Shown: one piece after another, positions 48,050 to 57,280 of the stretch
Numbering within the stretch: the first letter of the stretch is position 1
How the letters are laid out: every line of letters begins with the position of its first letter
Assembly: GCA_021390615.1 (NCBI GenBank)
Contig: JAJEJU010000024.1
Span: 1,612,001-1,676,000, forward strand
Reading direction: 5' to 3'
Length of the DNA: 64,000 nt
DNA from: Rhodanobacteraceae bacterium ZG21-1
GTDB lineage: Bacteria; Pseudomonadota; Gammaproteobacteria; Xanthomonadales; Rhodanobacteraceae
Notes under the pieces: model-generated
Seen by the model: only the letters and a program-made list of their open reading frames with translations
Told to the model about the DNA's origin: nothing
Database searches by the model: none
Program-made: the position numbers and the translations under genes

Positions 48050-48906
48050 AAACGGAAGCCTGGGTTCGCGCGATCGGCATCGCCTTCGCGCTGGAATTGC
48101 TGTCGATTCTCGCAGCCGGCAGCGTGGCCGCCTGGCGCATGGACGACGCGGCGCTGCACGCCACCACCTTTATCGGTGCGGCCGCCTGGCTGGCGCTGGC
48201 TGCGGCTACCTTCCTGCCGCAGCGCAGCCGACTGGGTAGTTGGCAGGGCACCCTGCAGTTCGTCGCCTGCTGGCTGATCTTTCCGCTGTTCAAGGCGATC
48301 CGCGAGGTCTACATCCGGCATACCGCCGACGCCGCGCTGCTGCATCTGGACCGCCTGCTGTGGGGCGGCGCCAGCCTGCCCGAGCACTTGTTCGGCTGGG
48401 AGCGGCCCTGGCTTTCCGAAACGGTGAGCTGCGGCTATTTCCTGTTCTATTTCCTGGTGCTGCTGCCGGCGATCGGCTTCAGCCTGCGCCGGCGCAGCCA
48501 CGAAGCCAGGGCGTTCTTTGCCGGGCTCAGCCTGATGTATCTGTGCGGCTTCGTCGGCTATGTGCTGGTGCCGGCCGGCGGCCCGTACATGGCGTTTCCG
48601 GCGATCTTCCCCTACCCAGTGCACGGCGGCCCGGTCACCGCCTTCCTCACCGGCGTGGTGAAGAACGGCATCACCGGCATGGATGTATTCCCCAGCCTGC
48701 ACAGCGGCATCGGCGTCTACGTGCTGGGCTTCTTCGCGCTGGGCGGCTATCGCCGCCTCGCGCTCGCCCTGGCGCCGGTGGTCGCCGCCTTGATCCTGGC
48801 CACGGTGTACCTGCGCTACCACTACGGCATCGACCTGCTGTGCGGCATCGCGCTCGCACTGCTGGTGCTGACTTTCGTTCAACGCTATCGCAAGGAGCAC
48901 GCATGA
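48046..48906 (+). CDS. PAP2-superfamily membrane protein (Aur1/IPT-like)
   Basis: 286 residues, about six membrane spans. It carries PAP2 motifs 2 and 3: 'DVFPSLHSGIGVY' (PSxH near residue 216) and 'YLRYHYGIDLLCG' (YHYxxD near residue 259), preceded by 'YVLVPAGGPYMAFP'. The K-x6-RP first motif of classical phosphatases is not evident. This resembles the Aur1/inositolphosphotransferase group, which exchanges lipid head groups. TTG start with AAGGAG six bases upstream, overlapping the previous stop. Its own stop overlaps the next start (ATGA). Confidence 0.8.
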   Translation: MKTEAWVRAIGIAFALELLSILAAGSVAAWRMDDAALHATTFIGAAAWLALAAATFLPQRSRLGSWQGTLQFVACWLIFPLFKAIREVYIRHTADAALLHLDRLLWGGASLPEHLFGWERPWLSETVSCGYFLFYFLVLLPAIGFSLRRRSHEARAFFAGLSLMYLCGFVGYVLVPAGGPYMAFPAIFPYPVHGGPVTAFLTGVVKNGITGMDVFPSLHSGIGVYVLGFFALGGYRRLALALAPVVAALILATVYLRYHYGIDLLCGIALALLVLTFVQRYRKEHA

Positions 48907-51422
48907 ACCGTCTGCACGCCTTTACCGATACGGCCGCCGCCGAGCACGCCCGCAGCGGCGGCAAGGGCGCCAGCCTGGCCCGCGCCGCGCAGCAGCTGCC
49001 GGTGCCGCCGGGCGTGATCGTCGACAGCGAGACCTATCGCGACTTCATTGCGCCGCTGCGCGAAGACATCCGCCGCATCCTCGACGATGCCACGCTCGAC
49101 CACGCCGCGCGCAGCGAGCGCATCCGCACGCAGATCCTGCAGCAGCCCCTGCCGGACGGCCTGCAGGACGAGCTCGCCGCCGCCATGCAGGCGGCGGAGC
49201 TGCTCGGCACGCCAGTGGCGGTGCGTTCCTCCGGCACCCTGGAAGATCTGCCGGGCGCCGCCTTCGCCGGCCAGCACGATACCTTGCTCGGCGTACGCGG
49301 CGTCGAAGCCGTGGCCGAGGCGATCCGACGCTGCTACGCCTCGCTGTGGAATGCCCACGTGCTGCCTTATCGCGAACGCATGGGCCTGTCGCACCTGGAT
49401 GCCGCGATGGCCGTGGTGGTGCAGCGCATGGTGCAGGTCGATGCGCACGAGGCGGCCGGTGTGGCCTTCTCGATCGACCCGGTGCGTGGCGCGCTCGACC
49501 AGGTGCTGATCAATGCCGCTTTTGGCCTGGGCGAGACTGTGGTCGCGGGCGAGTCGCCGGTGGACGAATACCGTCTGCGCCGGGACGATCTGGGCGAGAC
49601 CGAGGTCCAGCTCGCCGAGAAACCGGCCGCCCTGATCACCGACGGCGCCGGCGGCACACGCGAGGTCGAACTGCCGACCTCGCAGCGCAGCCTCGCGGCG
49701 CTGACGCCCGAGCAGCGCCGCGAAGTGGCCAAACTGGCGCTGGCGGCGGAGGCGCACTTCGGCTTTCCGCAGGACATCGAATGGGCCTGGCAGGACGGTC
49801 GCCTGTACCTGCTGCAGTCGCGCGCGGTGACGCGCATACCGCCACGCTGGACCCGCGACGAATCGGCCGAACGCTTTCCCAACCCAGTCACCCCGCTGAC
49901 CTGGGACCTGTGCGAGGAAGGCTTCCATGCCTCGCTCAACCACAGCTTCCGGCTGATGGGCCTGCCGCCGTTCGGCGACAAGTGGTTCGTCATGCGCGAC
50001 TACTACATCTACGGCAACCAGAACGCCGTGCAGCTGTACAGCGGGCGCACTCCGGCCAAGCTGCTCAAGGACGTGGAAAGCATCCGCGCCGCGCTGCCGC
50101 AGATCGCGCGCCAGTACGCGTGGGTGCAGGAGCTGCCGGTGCAGTGGATGCGCGACCTCGACACCTACCTGATCGAGATCGGCGCGCTGATGCGCGAGCC
50201 GCTGGACGGACGTCCATTGTCCGAGCTGTGGGACTACGTGTTGCGCATCAACGAGCTGGGCGCGCGCTATTTCCTGCCCAATATCGCCATCTCGCTGACC
50301 CAACGCACGCTCTACGCCGGCCTGTTGCAGATGCTGCGGCTGGCGCTGCCCGCGGAGCAGGCGCAGCAGGTGTTCGACCGCCTGCTGGCAATGACCGACA
50401 CCAAGACCGGCCAGGTCAATGCCGAGCTGTGGGCGCTGTCGCGGCGGCTGCGCGCGGACCCGGCGCTGCAGCAGGACGCGCGCGGGCTGTCCGGGCGGGA
50501 ACTGCTGGAACACCTGTCCAAGTATCCGGCCTTCCAGCAGGAGTTCCGCGCCTTCCTGCAGCGCCATGGCCATCGCGAGCTGGATTTCGACGCCTACCAT
50601 CCGACCTGGATCGAGGCGCCGCATACCGTGCTCGACCAGCTGAAGATCCTGGCCGAGCGCCCGGACGAGGATCGCGCCGCTGCCGAGCTGAGCCAGAAGG
50701 CCGCGCAGGCCGAGATGGAGCATCTAGTGCTAAGCCGTACGCCGGAGGAACTGCGCTACCTGGTGCACGAGGTGATTCGCCTGGCACGGGCCTATACCGC
50801 GCTGGACGACCTCGAGCATTACCAGACCACCCGGCTCACCCTGCCGTTCCGCCGCGGCCTGCGCGCGATCGGCGAGCGCCTGTGCGAGGTCGGTGCGCTG
50901 ACCGAACCGATGGACGTCTATTTCGTGCCGTTCCGCGTGCTCGACGCCGCGCTGCGCGAGCAATCTTTCGCCGCCATCCCCGCCGTCGTGGCCGAGCACA
51001 AGGCCGGCTATCAAGCGGCCTGTCAGCGCACGCCCGACTGGGTGTTCGGCGAAAGCGAAGCGCTGCCGCTGGATCAGGCCGGCGTGCTGAAGGGACTCGG
51101 CGGCAGCCCGGGCGTGGTCGAGGGCGCCGTGTTCGTGGTGCACAGCCCGGAGGACTTCGCACGCTTCCCGAAGGACGCGATCCTGGTCGCGCGCACCACC
51201 AATCCGGCCTGGACGCCGCTGTTCTATCAGGCCAGCGGCGTGATCACCGAAAGCGGCGGCCCGCTCTCGCACGGCGCGGTGACCGCACGCGAACTGGGCC
51301 TGCCGGCGGTGATGAGCGTGCGCGACGCGATGCGCCTGCTGCGCGACGGCGAGCGCGTGCGCATCGACGGCCGCCACGGCAGCGTGCAGCGACTGGACGC
51401 TGTCGCCAGCATCACCGATTAG
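48903..51422 (+). CDS. PEP-synthase-like / rifampin-phosphotransferase-like phosphotransferase
   Basis: 839 residues in the three-part order of this enzyme class. First is an N-terminal ATP-grasp pyruvate/PEP-binding domain ('GGKGASLARAAQQLPVPPG', 'AVRSSGTLEDLPGAAFAGQH', 'DIEWAWQDGRLYLLQSRAV'). A central domain of about 400 residues follows. Last is the swivelling phosphohistidine domain 'ESGGPLSHGAVTARELGLPAV' (region), with His790. Size and order match rifampin phosphotransferase; PEP synthase itself has a TIM barrel at the C-terminus, absent here. The central domain sets the acceptor, which is unknown. Coupled to a lipid acyltransferase and a PAP2 protein, it may phosphorylate a lipid intermediate; that is inference. 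Confidence 0.82.
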   Translation: MNRLHAFTDTAAAEHARSGGKGASLARAAQQLPVPPGVIVDSETYRDFIAPLREDIRRILDDATLDHAARSERIRTQILQQPLPDGLQDELAAAMQAAELLGTPVAVRSSGTLEDLPGAAFAGQHDTLLGVRGVEAVAEAIRRCYASLWNAHVLPYRERMGLSHLDAAMAVVVQRMVQVDAHEAAGVAFSIDPVRGALDQVLINAAFGLGETVVAGESPVDEYRLRRDDLGETEVQLAEKPAALITDGAGGTREVELPTSQRSLAALTPEQRREVAKLALAAEAHFGFPQDIEWAWQDGRLYLLQSRAVTRIPPRWTRDESAERFPNPVTPLTWDLCEEGFHASLNHSFRLMGLPPFGDKWFVMRDYYIYGNQNAVQLYSGRTPAKLLKDVESIRAALPQIARQYAWVQELPVQWMRDLDTYLIEIGALMREPLDGRPLSELWDYVLRINELGARYFLPNIAISLTQRTLYAGLLQMLRLALPAEQAQQVFDRLLAMTDTKTGQVNAELWALSRRLRADPALQQDARGLSGRELLEHLSKYPAFQQEFRAFLQRHGHRELDFDAYHPTWIEAPHTVLDQLKILAERPDEDRAAAELSQKAAQAEMEHLVLSRTPEELRYLVHEVIRLARAYTALDDLEHYQTTRLTLPFRRGLRAIGERLCEVGALTEPMDVYFVPFRVLDAALREQSFAAIPAVVAEHKAGYQAACQRTPDWVFGESEALPLDQAGVLKGLGGSPGVVEGAVFVVHSPEDFARFPKDAILVARTTNPAWTPLFYQASGVITESGGPLSHGAVTARELGLPAVMSVRDAMRLLRDGERVRIDGRHGSVQRLDAVASITD

Positions 51423-51426
51423 CCGC

Positions 51427-52185
51427 ATGCCTCCCTGGTTCGAAACATGCCTGATCTGGGCGAGCTTGCTGCTAGCCGCGCTCAGCCTGCTGTCGACCTC
51501 GATCTTTCCGCTGACGCCGGATCGTTGGGTATTCGAAGCCGGTTATGCCTGCGTGCCCGACGGAGAAGACCTGCGCCTGTTCCCGCAGCGCCAGCGCTTC
51601 GGCCAGTTCGTCTGGTGGTCGCTGGGCTTCGGTCTGTGCTGTTTCGGCCTGGCCTGCCTGACCGGCGTGCCGGCCCTGGCAGGCAGCCTGGACGGCAGCG
51701 AGCTGGATCGCTGGTATGAGTGGTTGGGTCTGGGCGCCCTCGGCCTGCTCACGCTCGGCCTAGGCGTGCTGAGCGGCTGGTTCGGAGCCAAGCTGATGCG
51801 CGCACGCTGGTTCGCTGGCCCCTTGCGCGAAACCCGTTTCTATTGGCTCGATGGCGAGCGCCGGATCGACGTGGCCACCACGCGCCTGTTGCGCAAACCC
51901 ATGCTGACCACGATCGCCCGCCGCGAGCTGGATCACCTGATGGTCGCGAGCCGCCAAAGCCTGGACGCTGGGGTCGTGGGCGGCTCGCTGCTGAAAATCC
52001 GGTACGACCTGGTGCAGCTGGTCCTGGTGTTCCGCGACCGCCAGCCCATCGATCTGATGCGACGCATCAACGATGGACCAGGCGCGCGGCACACGGTCAG
52101 CATGATCGCCAGCTGGTGCAACGTCGAAACGCGAGAGCTCGACGGCCTGCCGCCAGTCACGCCATTCAACTTCGATCGACACTGA
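51427..52185 (+). CDS. Membrane protein of unknown function
   Basis: 252 residues, starting four bases after the previous stop and so part of the same operon. Three hydrophobic spans are seen: 'CLIWASLLLAALSLLSTSIF', 'WWSLGFGLCCFGLACLTGV' and 'LGALGLLTLGLGVLSGWFG'. A ~110-residue soluble C-terminal part follows, with 'RRIDVATTRLLRKPMLTTIA' and 'DLVQLVLVFRDRQPIDLM'. I do not recognise the family. Its stop abuts the stop of the convergent STAS gene with no base between. Confidence 0.7.
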   Translation: MPPWFETCLIWASLLLAALSLLSTSIFPLTPDRWVFEAGYACVPDGEDLRLFPQRQRFGQFVWWSLGFGLCCFGLACLTGVPALAGSLDGSELDRWYEWLGLGALGLLTLGLGVLSGWFGAKLMRARWFAGPLRETRFYWLDGERRIDVATTRLLRKPMLTTIARRELDHLMVASRQSLDAGVVGGSLLKIRYDLVQLVLVFRDRQPIDLMRRINDGPGARHTVSMIASWCNVETRELDGLPPVTPFNFDRH

Positions 52186-52554
52186 TCAGGCGATCTCGCT
52201 GATCCAGCGCATCGCCTCGTCCAGCTCGGCATTGCCGAACAACTTGAACTCGCACGGCGCCGCGAAGCCGAACATGGTGGTCATCACGCGCAGCCAGCCG
52301 ATATCGGTGACCACCGCCACGCGCTCCCAGCCGCTGAAATGGCGAAAGCCCAGCTTGACGTCGTCCCACATCGCGCCGGCATCGAAGCCGCTGAAGTCGT
52401 CGCCGAGCTGGAACAGCATGCGCAGCTTGCGGTTGAGCGCGAAAGCCGCCTCGATGTCCGGGATCAGCACGTTCTCGTAGTCCGCCGCGGTGAGCTGACC
52501 GTGCGCGCGGAAGCCCAGCACGCCCGGTGGCAGTCCGCTCAGTTGCTCGATCAT
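52186..52554 (-). CDS. SpoIIAA-like STAS-domain protein
   Basis: 122 residues matching the SpoIIAA-like (DUF3478) group: 'IEQLSGLPPGVLGFRAHGQL', 'DYENVLIPDIEAAFALNRKL', 'GFDAGAMWDDVKLGFRHFSG', 'RVAVVTDIGWLRVMTTMFG' and 'FKLFGNAELDEAMRWI'. Members are small cytoplasmic proteins of unclear role, often linked to lipid or membrane binding. It ends exactly where the convergent operon ends. Confidence 0.85.
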   Translation of the reverse strand: MIEQLSGLPPGVLGFRAHGQLTAADYENVLIPDIEAAFALNRKLRMLFQLGDDFSGFDAGAMWDDVKLGFRHFSGWERVAVVTDIGWLRVMTTMFGFAAPCEFKLFGNAELDEAMRWISEIA

Positions 52555-52651
52555 GGCCAGCCTCCTTTGCAGTCAGGCAAGCCTATCCAAGCGCCATCCG
52601 CCGTCCAGCGCAATGGAGAGCGCGTGAATGCGCGCCCGCCACCGGCCCCTG

Positions 52652-55231
52652 TCACCAGCGATAGTCGACCTTCGCGTACATGTAACGGCCGTTGAAACCG
52701 AACGGCGACAGCGCCGAGTACTGCTCGCCGTCGTAGGCGTCCTCGTAGCCGCCGGCCGCATTCGACACCGCATAGCTCACCCGGGTCGGATACTGATTGG
52801 TGAGGTTGTCGGCGCCCACGGTGAAGGTCCAGCCCTGCACCGCATAGCCCAGACTCATGTCGAGCAGCCAGCGCGCGGCGAAGGTCTGGTCGGCGGCCAC
52901 CGGATTGGTGTAGTTCGGATTGAGATCGTCGGTGTCGACCAGACGGGTCACCGAGCCGTAGCGGGTCTCGTTCACGTGCAGGTCGAAGCCGCGGTAGATC
53001 CAGTCGGCGGCCAGCACGAACTTGGTGTGCGGCGTGCCGTCGGTGAGCAGGCCCTGGCTGGCCCGCCCGAAAGTGCTGACCGTCCTGGGATTGCCCAGGT
53101 AATCCAGCGACTGGTAGGTCGGCGCATTGACCGAGACAATCTTGGTCTTGTTGTAGTTGGCGCTGCCGGTGAGCTTGAGCTCGCCATAGCTGCCGAGATC
53201 GAAGCGCAGGCTGTTGATCCAGTCCACGCCACGGGTGCGCGTGGTGGCGCCGTTGACGAAGAACTGCGCGGCCTGCACCTGGCCTTCGGTGTCGTAGCTG
53301 ACGCAGCCGGGCTGGTTCAGGCAGATCTGGTCGGAGTACAGGATCTCGTTGCCGATGTGGATCTGGTAGACGTCGAGGGTGGAGCTGAAGTCGCTGGTCG
53401 GCTGCCACACCGCGCCCAGGCTGTAGTTGGTGGATTTCTCCGGCTTCAGCGGCCGCGCGCCCAGCGCGATCGCCAGCGGATTGGAGACGCGGAAGGTGCC
53501 GACGTCCTGCAGGGTGCTGCCGGTATTGATGGTGGTGATCGACTCGTAGTTCTCCTGCGCCAGCGAGGGCGCGCGGAAGCCGTTCGAGATGGTGCCGCGC
53601 AGGGCGAAGCTGTCGGTGAACTGGTAGCGCGCCGACAGCTTGCCTGAGCGCGTGGCGCCGGCGTCGCTGTAGTCCTCGTAGCGCGCCGCCAGGCCGGCCG
53701 AGAGCTTGCTGGTGAGGTCGGTCTCGAAGTCCACATAGGCGGCCTTGCTGTGTCGCGACCAGCTGCCGGCGACTGCCGGCGACAGGCCCTGCCATACCTG
53801 CGAGCCGCCAGCGTAGGGTACGCAACCGGTGGTCAGACCGTCCAGCAAGGCCGTGCAGGTGCCCGGGATGAAAGTATTCGGGTTGTAGTAGTAGGAGTCC
53901 GGGTCGCCGGGCAGGATGGTGTACTTCTCGTCGCGATACTCCAGGCCCCAGGCGAAGCTCAGCGGATTGGGCAGGAAGCCGGTCTGGAAGGACTTGGAGA
54001 AATCCAGGTTCAGCACCTTCTGCTGATTGTTGAAGGTGCCGGCGTAGAAGCTGGTGGGCGAGCTGCCGGTGGAGTAGTAGAGATTGGTGTTGATGGTGTC
54101 CTGCAGATCGAACACCAGATGGTTCTTGCCGTAGTCGGCCGACGCGTCCCAGTGCCAGCCGCTGTCGGTGGTGCCGCGCACGCCGAGCACCGCGTTGAGG
54201 TCATTGGTGTGGTTGACGAACTGCGGCAGGAAACCGTCGGGATAGATCGCCGGCACGTTGCGGTTGTCGTCGTAGTAACGATAGAAGCCGTTCGAAGTGA
54301 CGTTGCGCCGGCTCGCGGTGAGGTAGCCGTAGGCCTCCACCGAGGGCGAGAAGGCATAGCCGAAGTTGCCCAGCGCCTGATAGGTGACCACGGCCGGATC
54401 GCCGTAGCGCTCGTAGCCTGGGCCTGACGCCGGCGCGTTGCCCGGCAAGGTGGTGGCCAAGTCGGTATTGGTCGCGCGATTGGTGTTCATCGCGTTCTGG
54501 TAGTTGAACGACAGCCGCGCCCAGCCCGGCGACTTGCCGCTGCCGTCGGTCGGCCCGAAGTCGAAGCCGAGCGAGCCGTCCACGCCGTTCTGCGCGCCGT
54601 CGCGCTTGCTCATGATGCCGACGTTGGCGCCGATGTCGTTGTCGCCTTTCTTGGCGCCGTGCTTGAGCACGATATTGATCACTCCGGCGATGGCGTCCGA
54701 GCCGTACTGCGCCGAAGCGCCGTCGCGCAGCACTTCGATGTGGTCGATCGCCGAGATCGGGATCGAGTTCAGGTCCACCGGCGCCGAGCCGCGCCCGACG
54801 ATGGGCAGGTAATTCACCAGCGCCGAGGTGTGGTAGCGCTTGCCGTCCACCAGCACCAGCACCTGATCGGGCGACAGGCCGCGCAGCGTGGCCGGGCGCA
54901 GCGCGTCGTTGCCGTCGTTGATCGCGGGGCGCGGAAAGTCCAGCGAGGGCAGCAAGGTGTTCAGGGCGGTGGCGATGTCGGTGGCGCCGCTGGCCTGCAG
55001 GTCGGTCGGGGTCAGCACATCGATCGGCGACAGCGATTCGGCTTCGGTGCGGTCGGCAGCGCGCGTGCCGGTGACCACCACGGCATCGAGCTGCTTGGCA
55101 TTGCTCGCCGAAGGCGGCGTATCGCTGCTGGCGGTCTGCGCCCCGGCCGAACCCATGGCAGACAGCAGACAGACGGCCAGCAGCGAGCGGCGCAGCGGCG
55201 ACACGCTGCGTTCAAGGCGATGTTCGTTCAT
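52652..55231 (-). CDS. TonB-dependent outer-membrane receptor
   Basis: 859 residues. A signal peptide ('SLLAVCLLSAMGSAGAQ') and a TonB-box-like 'QLDAVVVTGTRA' lead into the plug ('QVLVLVDGKRYHTSALVNYL', 'IEVLRDGASAQYGSDAIAGV'). A long beta-barrel follows, ending in an aromatic residue ('YAKVDYRW'). It imports a bulky ligand across the outer membrane using TonB energy. The plug variant resembles the large iron- or carbohydrate-type receptors abundant in xanthomonads, but no neighbouring gene identifies the ligand. The start at MNEHRL has GGGGAA upstream and yields a normal signal peptide. Confidence 0.92.
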   Translation of the reverse strand: MNEHRLERSVSPLRRSLLAVCLLSAMGSAGAQTASSDTPPSASNAKQLDAVVVTGTRAADRTEAESLSPIDVLTPTDLQASGATDIATALNTLLPSLDFPRPAINDGNDALRPATLRGLSPDQVLVLVDGKRYHTSALVNYLPIVGRGSAPVDLNSIPISAIDHIEVLRDGASAQYGSDAIAGVINIVLKHGAKKGDNDIGANVGIMSKRDGAQNGVDGSLGFDFGPTDGSGKSPGWARLSFNYQNAMNTNRATNTDLATTLPGNAPASGPGYERYGDPAVVTYQALGNFGYAFSPSVEAYGYLTASRRNVTSNGFYRYYDDNRNVPAIYPDGFLPQFVNHTNDLNAVLGVRGTTDSGWHWDASADYGKNHLVFDLQDTINTNLYYSTGSSPTSFYAGTFNNQQKVLNLDFSKSFQTGFLPNPLSFAWGLEYRDEKYTILPGDPDSYYYNPNTFIPGTCTALLDGLTTGCVPYAGGSQVWQGLSPAVAGSWSRHSKAAYVDFETDLTSKLSAGLAARYEDYSDAGATRSGKLSARYQFTDSFALRGTISNGFRAPSLAQENYESITTINTGSTLQDVGTFRVSNPLAIALGARPLKPEKSTNYSLGAVWQPTSDFSSTLDVYQIHIGNEILYSDQICLNQPGCVSYDTEGQVQAAQFFVNGATTRTRGVDWINSLRFDLGSYGELKLTGSANYNKTKIVSVNAPTYQSLDYLGNPRTVSTFGRASQGLLTDGTPHTKFVLAADWIYRGFDLHVNETRYGSVTRLVDTDDLNPNYTNPVAADQTFAARWLLDMSLGYAVQGWTFTVGADNLTNQYPTRVSYAVSNAAGGYEDAYDGEQYSALSPFGFNGRYMYAKVDYRW

Positions 55232-55444
55232 GGACTTCCCCAGACAGACGTGCCCGGCAGCCGCCACAGCGGCCTGCTGCCCCACTCCCCTGCCGCTTCA
55301 CGCTAATGAAACGTGCCTGTCACGTCAATCGAACGAAGGCGTCGTCTGCCGGGCGAGTGAGCGAACGCACAAAACCTCGTCGCGGCGGCAGCTGCCGCAC
55401 GAAACGGTCCCAGCGGAATGGGACTAAGCCAGCCCGATCGGATC

Positions 55445-55458
55445 GGCACGATCGTGCC
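55445..55458. repeat. Palindrome within a GATCGG-rich stretch
   Basis: GGCACGATCGTGCC is a perfect 14-bp palindrome in a stretch (55435-55490) with at least four copies of GATCGG. It lies between the recJ stop and the TonB receptor start. It may be a terminator for recJ or an operator for the receptor; no T tract is present. Confidence 0.35.
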
Positions 55459-55493
55459 GGATCGGTTGGGACGGATCGGTTAGGCCGATTCGA

Positions 55494-57275
55494 TCAGGCC
55501 GGCTCGATATGCCGCAGCAGCAGGCGCGGGGTCTCGCGTCCCTGCCAGTCGTTGACCACCAGCTCGTAGGCGGCGCGCAGCCGCAAAGGCGGCGGCGAGC
55601 CGCGATAGGCATTGAACATCACCGCCTCGTGCAGCGAGTCGTCGCGGGGATCGCGCAGCTCCAGCCGCAGATGGCTCTCGCCCATCACCCGCCAGTTGGC
55701 GCACTCGAAGCGATTCTCGAACAGCGGCTCGGGAAAGGCCTGGCCCCAGGGGCCGCCGTCACGCAGCTGGCGCGCAAGCTCGAGGCTCGCTGCGCCCGGC
55801 GGCAGCTCGCCATCGGTGTACAAGGCCAGCTGCAGTTGCTCCTCGCCCAGCAGTTCGCAGGCGACGGCGTCGAAGGCCTCGGCGAAGCGCCCGTAGTCAT
55901 CCGTGCGCAGGCTCAGCCCGGCTGCCATCGCATGGCCGCCGAAGCGCAGGATCAGCCCCGGATGGCGCGCATCCAGCATCGCCAGCGCATCGCGCATATG
56001 GAAACCGGCGATCGAGCGCGCCGAGCCGCGCAGTTCGTCGGGAGCTTCCTCGCCGGCCGGCGCGAAGGCAACCACCGGGCGGTGCAGCCGCTCCTTCAAT
56101 TTGGACGCGACCAGGCCGACCACGCCGGCATGCCAGCCCGGCTCGTACAGCGCCACGCCGGTGCGCCCGGCGTCGGCCTGCACCGCGCCGGCCAGGGTCA
56201 TCATCTGTTCCGCCTCGGCCACCATCGACGCCTGCAGTTCGCGGCGCTCCTGGTTGATCGCATGCAGCTGCTCGGCATAGCGGCGTGCCTGGGCGATATC
56301 GTCGGTGAGCAGGCAAGCCACGCCGAGACGCATGTCCTCCAGGCGGCCGGCCGCGTTCAATCGCGGCGCCACCACGAAGCCGAGATCGCTGGCGGCCAGG
56401 GTCGCCAGGCTGCGCTTGCCGGTCTCGGCCAGCGCGCGGATGCCGGCGCAGGCACGGCCGCCGCGGATGCGCTGCAGGCCGGCCTCGACCAACACGCGGT
56501 TGTTGAAATCCAGCGGCACCAGGTCGGCCACGGTACCGAGCGCGACCAGGTCGAGCAGGCTGGACAGGTCAGGCTCGCCGCCTGCGGCATAGGCGCCCTG
56601 CTCGCGCAGACGCGCACGCAGCGCCAGCAGCAGATAGAACATCACGCCGACACCGGCCAGGTGCTTGCCGGCGAAATCGCGGTTGCGCTCTGCCGCCGCC
56701 GCACACGGTGCGCAGGGCGGCGCCGCGTGGCCGCAGGCGCCGACGGCGGTGACGTTGGGATTCACCATGGCGTCGGCGGCCGGCAACTGATCGCCGGGCA
56801 GATGATGATCGGTGACGATCACCCGGATGCCCTGCGCACGCGCTGCGGCGACGCCGGCGATGCTGGCCACGCCGTTGTCGACGGTCACCAGCAGTTGCGG
56901 CCGCGGCTGCAGCGAAGCCACCAGGGCCGGGCTCAGCCCGTAGCCGTGCACAAAGCGATGAGGCACCACATAGTCCACCTGCGCCGCGCCGAGCATGCGC
57001 AGGCCACGCACGGCGACTGCGGTACCGGTGGCGCCGTCGCAGTCGTAGTCGCCGGCGATCACGATGCTCCAGCGCTCGCGCAGCGCCTGCTGCAGCAGGT
57101 CCACGGCGGCTTCCAGGCCGCCCATGCCGTGCGGCGACAGCAGCCGCGTCAGGCGATGCTCGGCCTGCTCGGGGCACAGCACGCCGCGCGCCGCATAGAT
57201 CCCGCGCAGCACCGGATGCACGCCGTCGCTCCAGCCGCTGGGTTCGCCCTGCAGCGCCCGACGACGCCAGGCCAT
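55494..57275 (-). CDS. recJ: Single-stranded-DNA-specific exonuclease RecJ
   Basis: 593 residues (E. coli 577). DHH motifs are in order: 'IAGDYDCDGATGTA', 'VTVDNGVAS', 'VIVTDHHLPGD', 'LVALGTVADLVPLD', 'PRLNAAGRLEDM' and the DHHA1 'RFGGHAMAAGLSL'. It degrades 5' single strands in recombination and mismatch repair. Between the DHH motif and 'KHLAGVGVMFYLLLALR' there is an extra ~20-residue segment containing CGHAAPPCAPC, not expected in RecJ. The start at 57275 follows the RpfE-like stop by five bases; the much longer ORF upstream is the wrong frame of that gene. Confidence 0.94.
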   Translation of the reverse strand: MAWRRRALQGEPSGWSDGVHPVLRGIYAARGVLCPEQAEHRLTRLLSPHGMGGLEAAVDLLQQALRERWSIVIAGDYDCDGATGTAVAVRGLRMLGAAQVDYVVPHRFVHGYGLSPALVASLQPRPQLLVTVDNGVASIAGVAAARAQGIRVIVTDHHLPGDQLPAADAMVNPNVTAVGACGHAAPPCAPCAAAAERNRDFAGKHLAGVGVMFYLLLALRARLREQGAYAAGGEPDLSSLLDLVALGTVADLVPLDFNNRVLVEAGLQRIRGGRACAGIRALAETGKRSLATLAASDLGFVVAPRLNAAGRLEDMRLGVACLLTDDIAQARRYAEQLHAINQERRELQASMVAEAEQMMTLAGAVQADAGRTGVALYEPGWHAGVVGLVASKLKERLHRPVVAFAPAGEEAPDELRGSARSIAGFHMRDALAMLDARHPGLILRFGGHAMAAGLSLRTDDYGRFAEAFDAVACELLGEEQLQLALYTDGELPPGAASLELARQLRDGGPWGQAFPEPLFENRFECANWRVMGESHLRLELRDPRDDSLHEAVMFNAYRGSPPPLRLRAAYELVVNDWQGRETPRLLLRHIEPA

Positions 57276-57280
57276 GCCGC

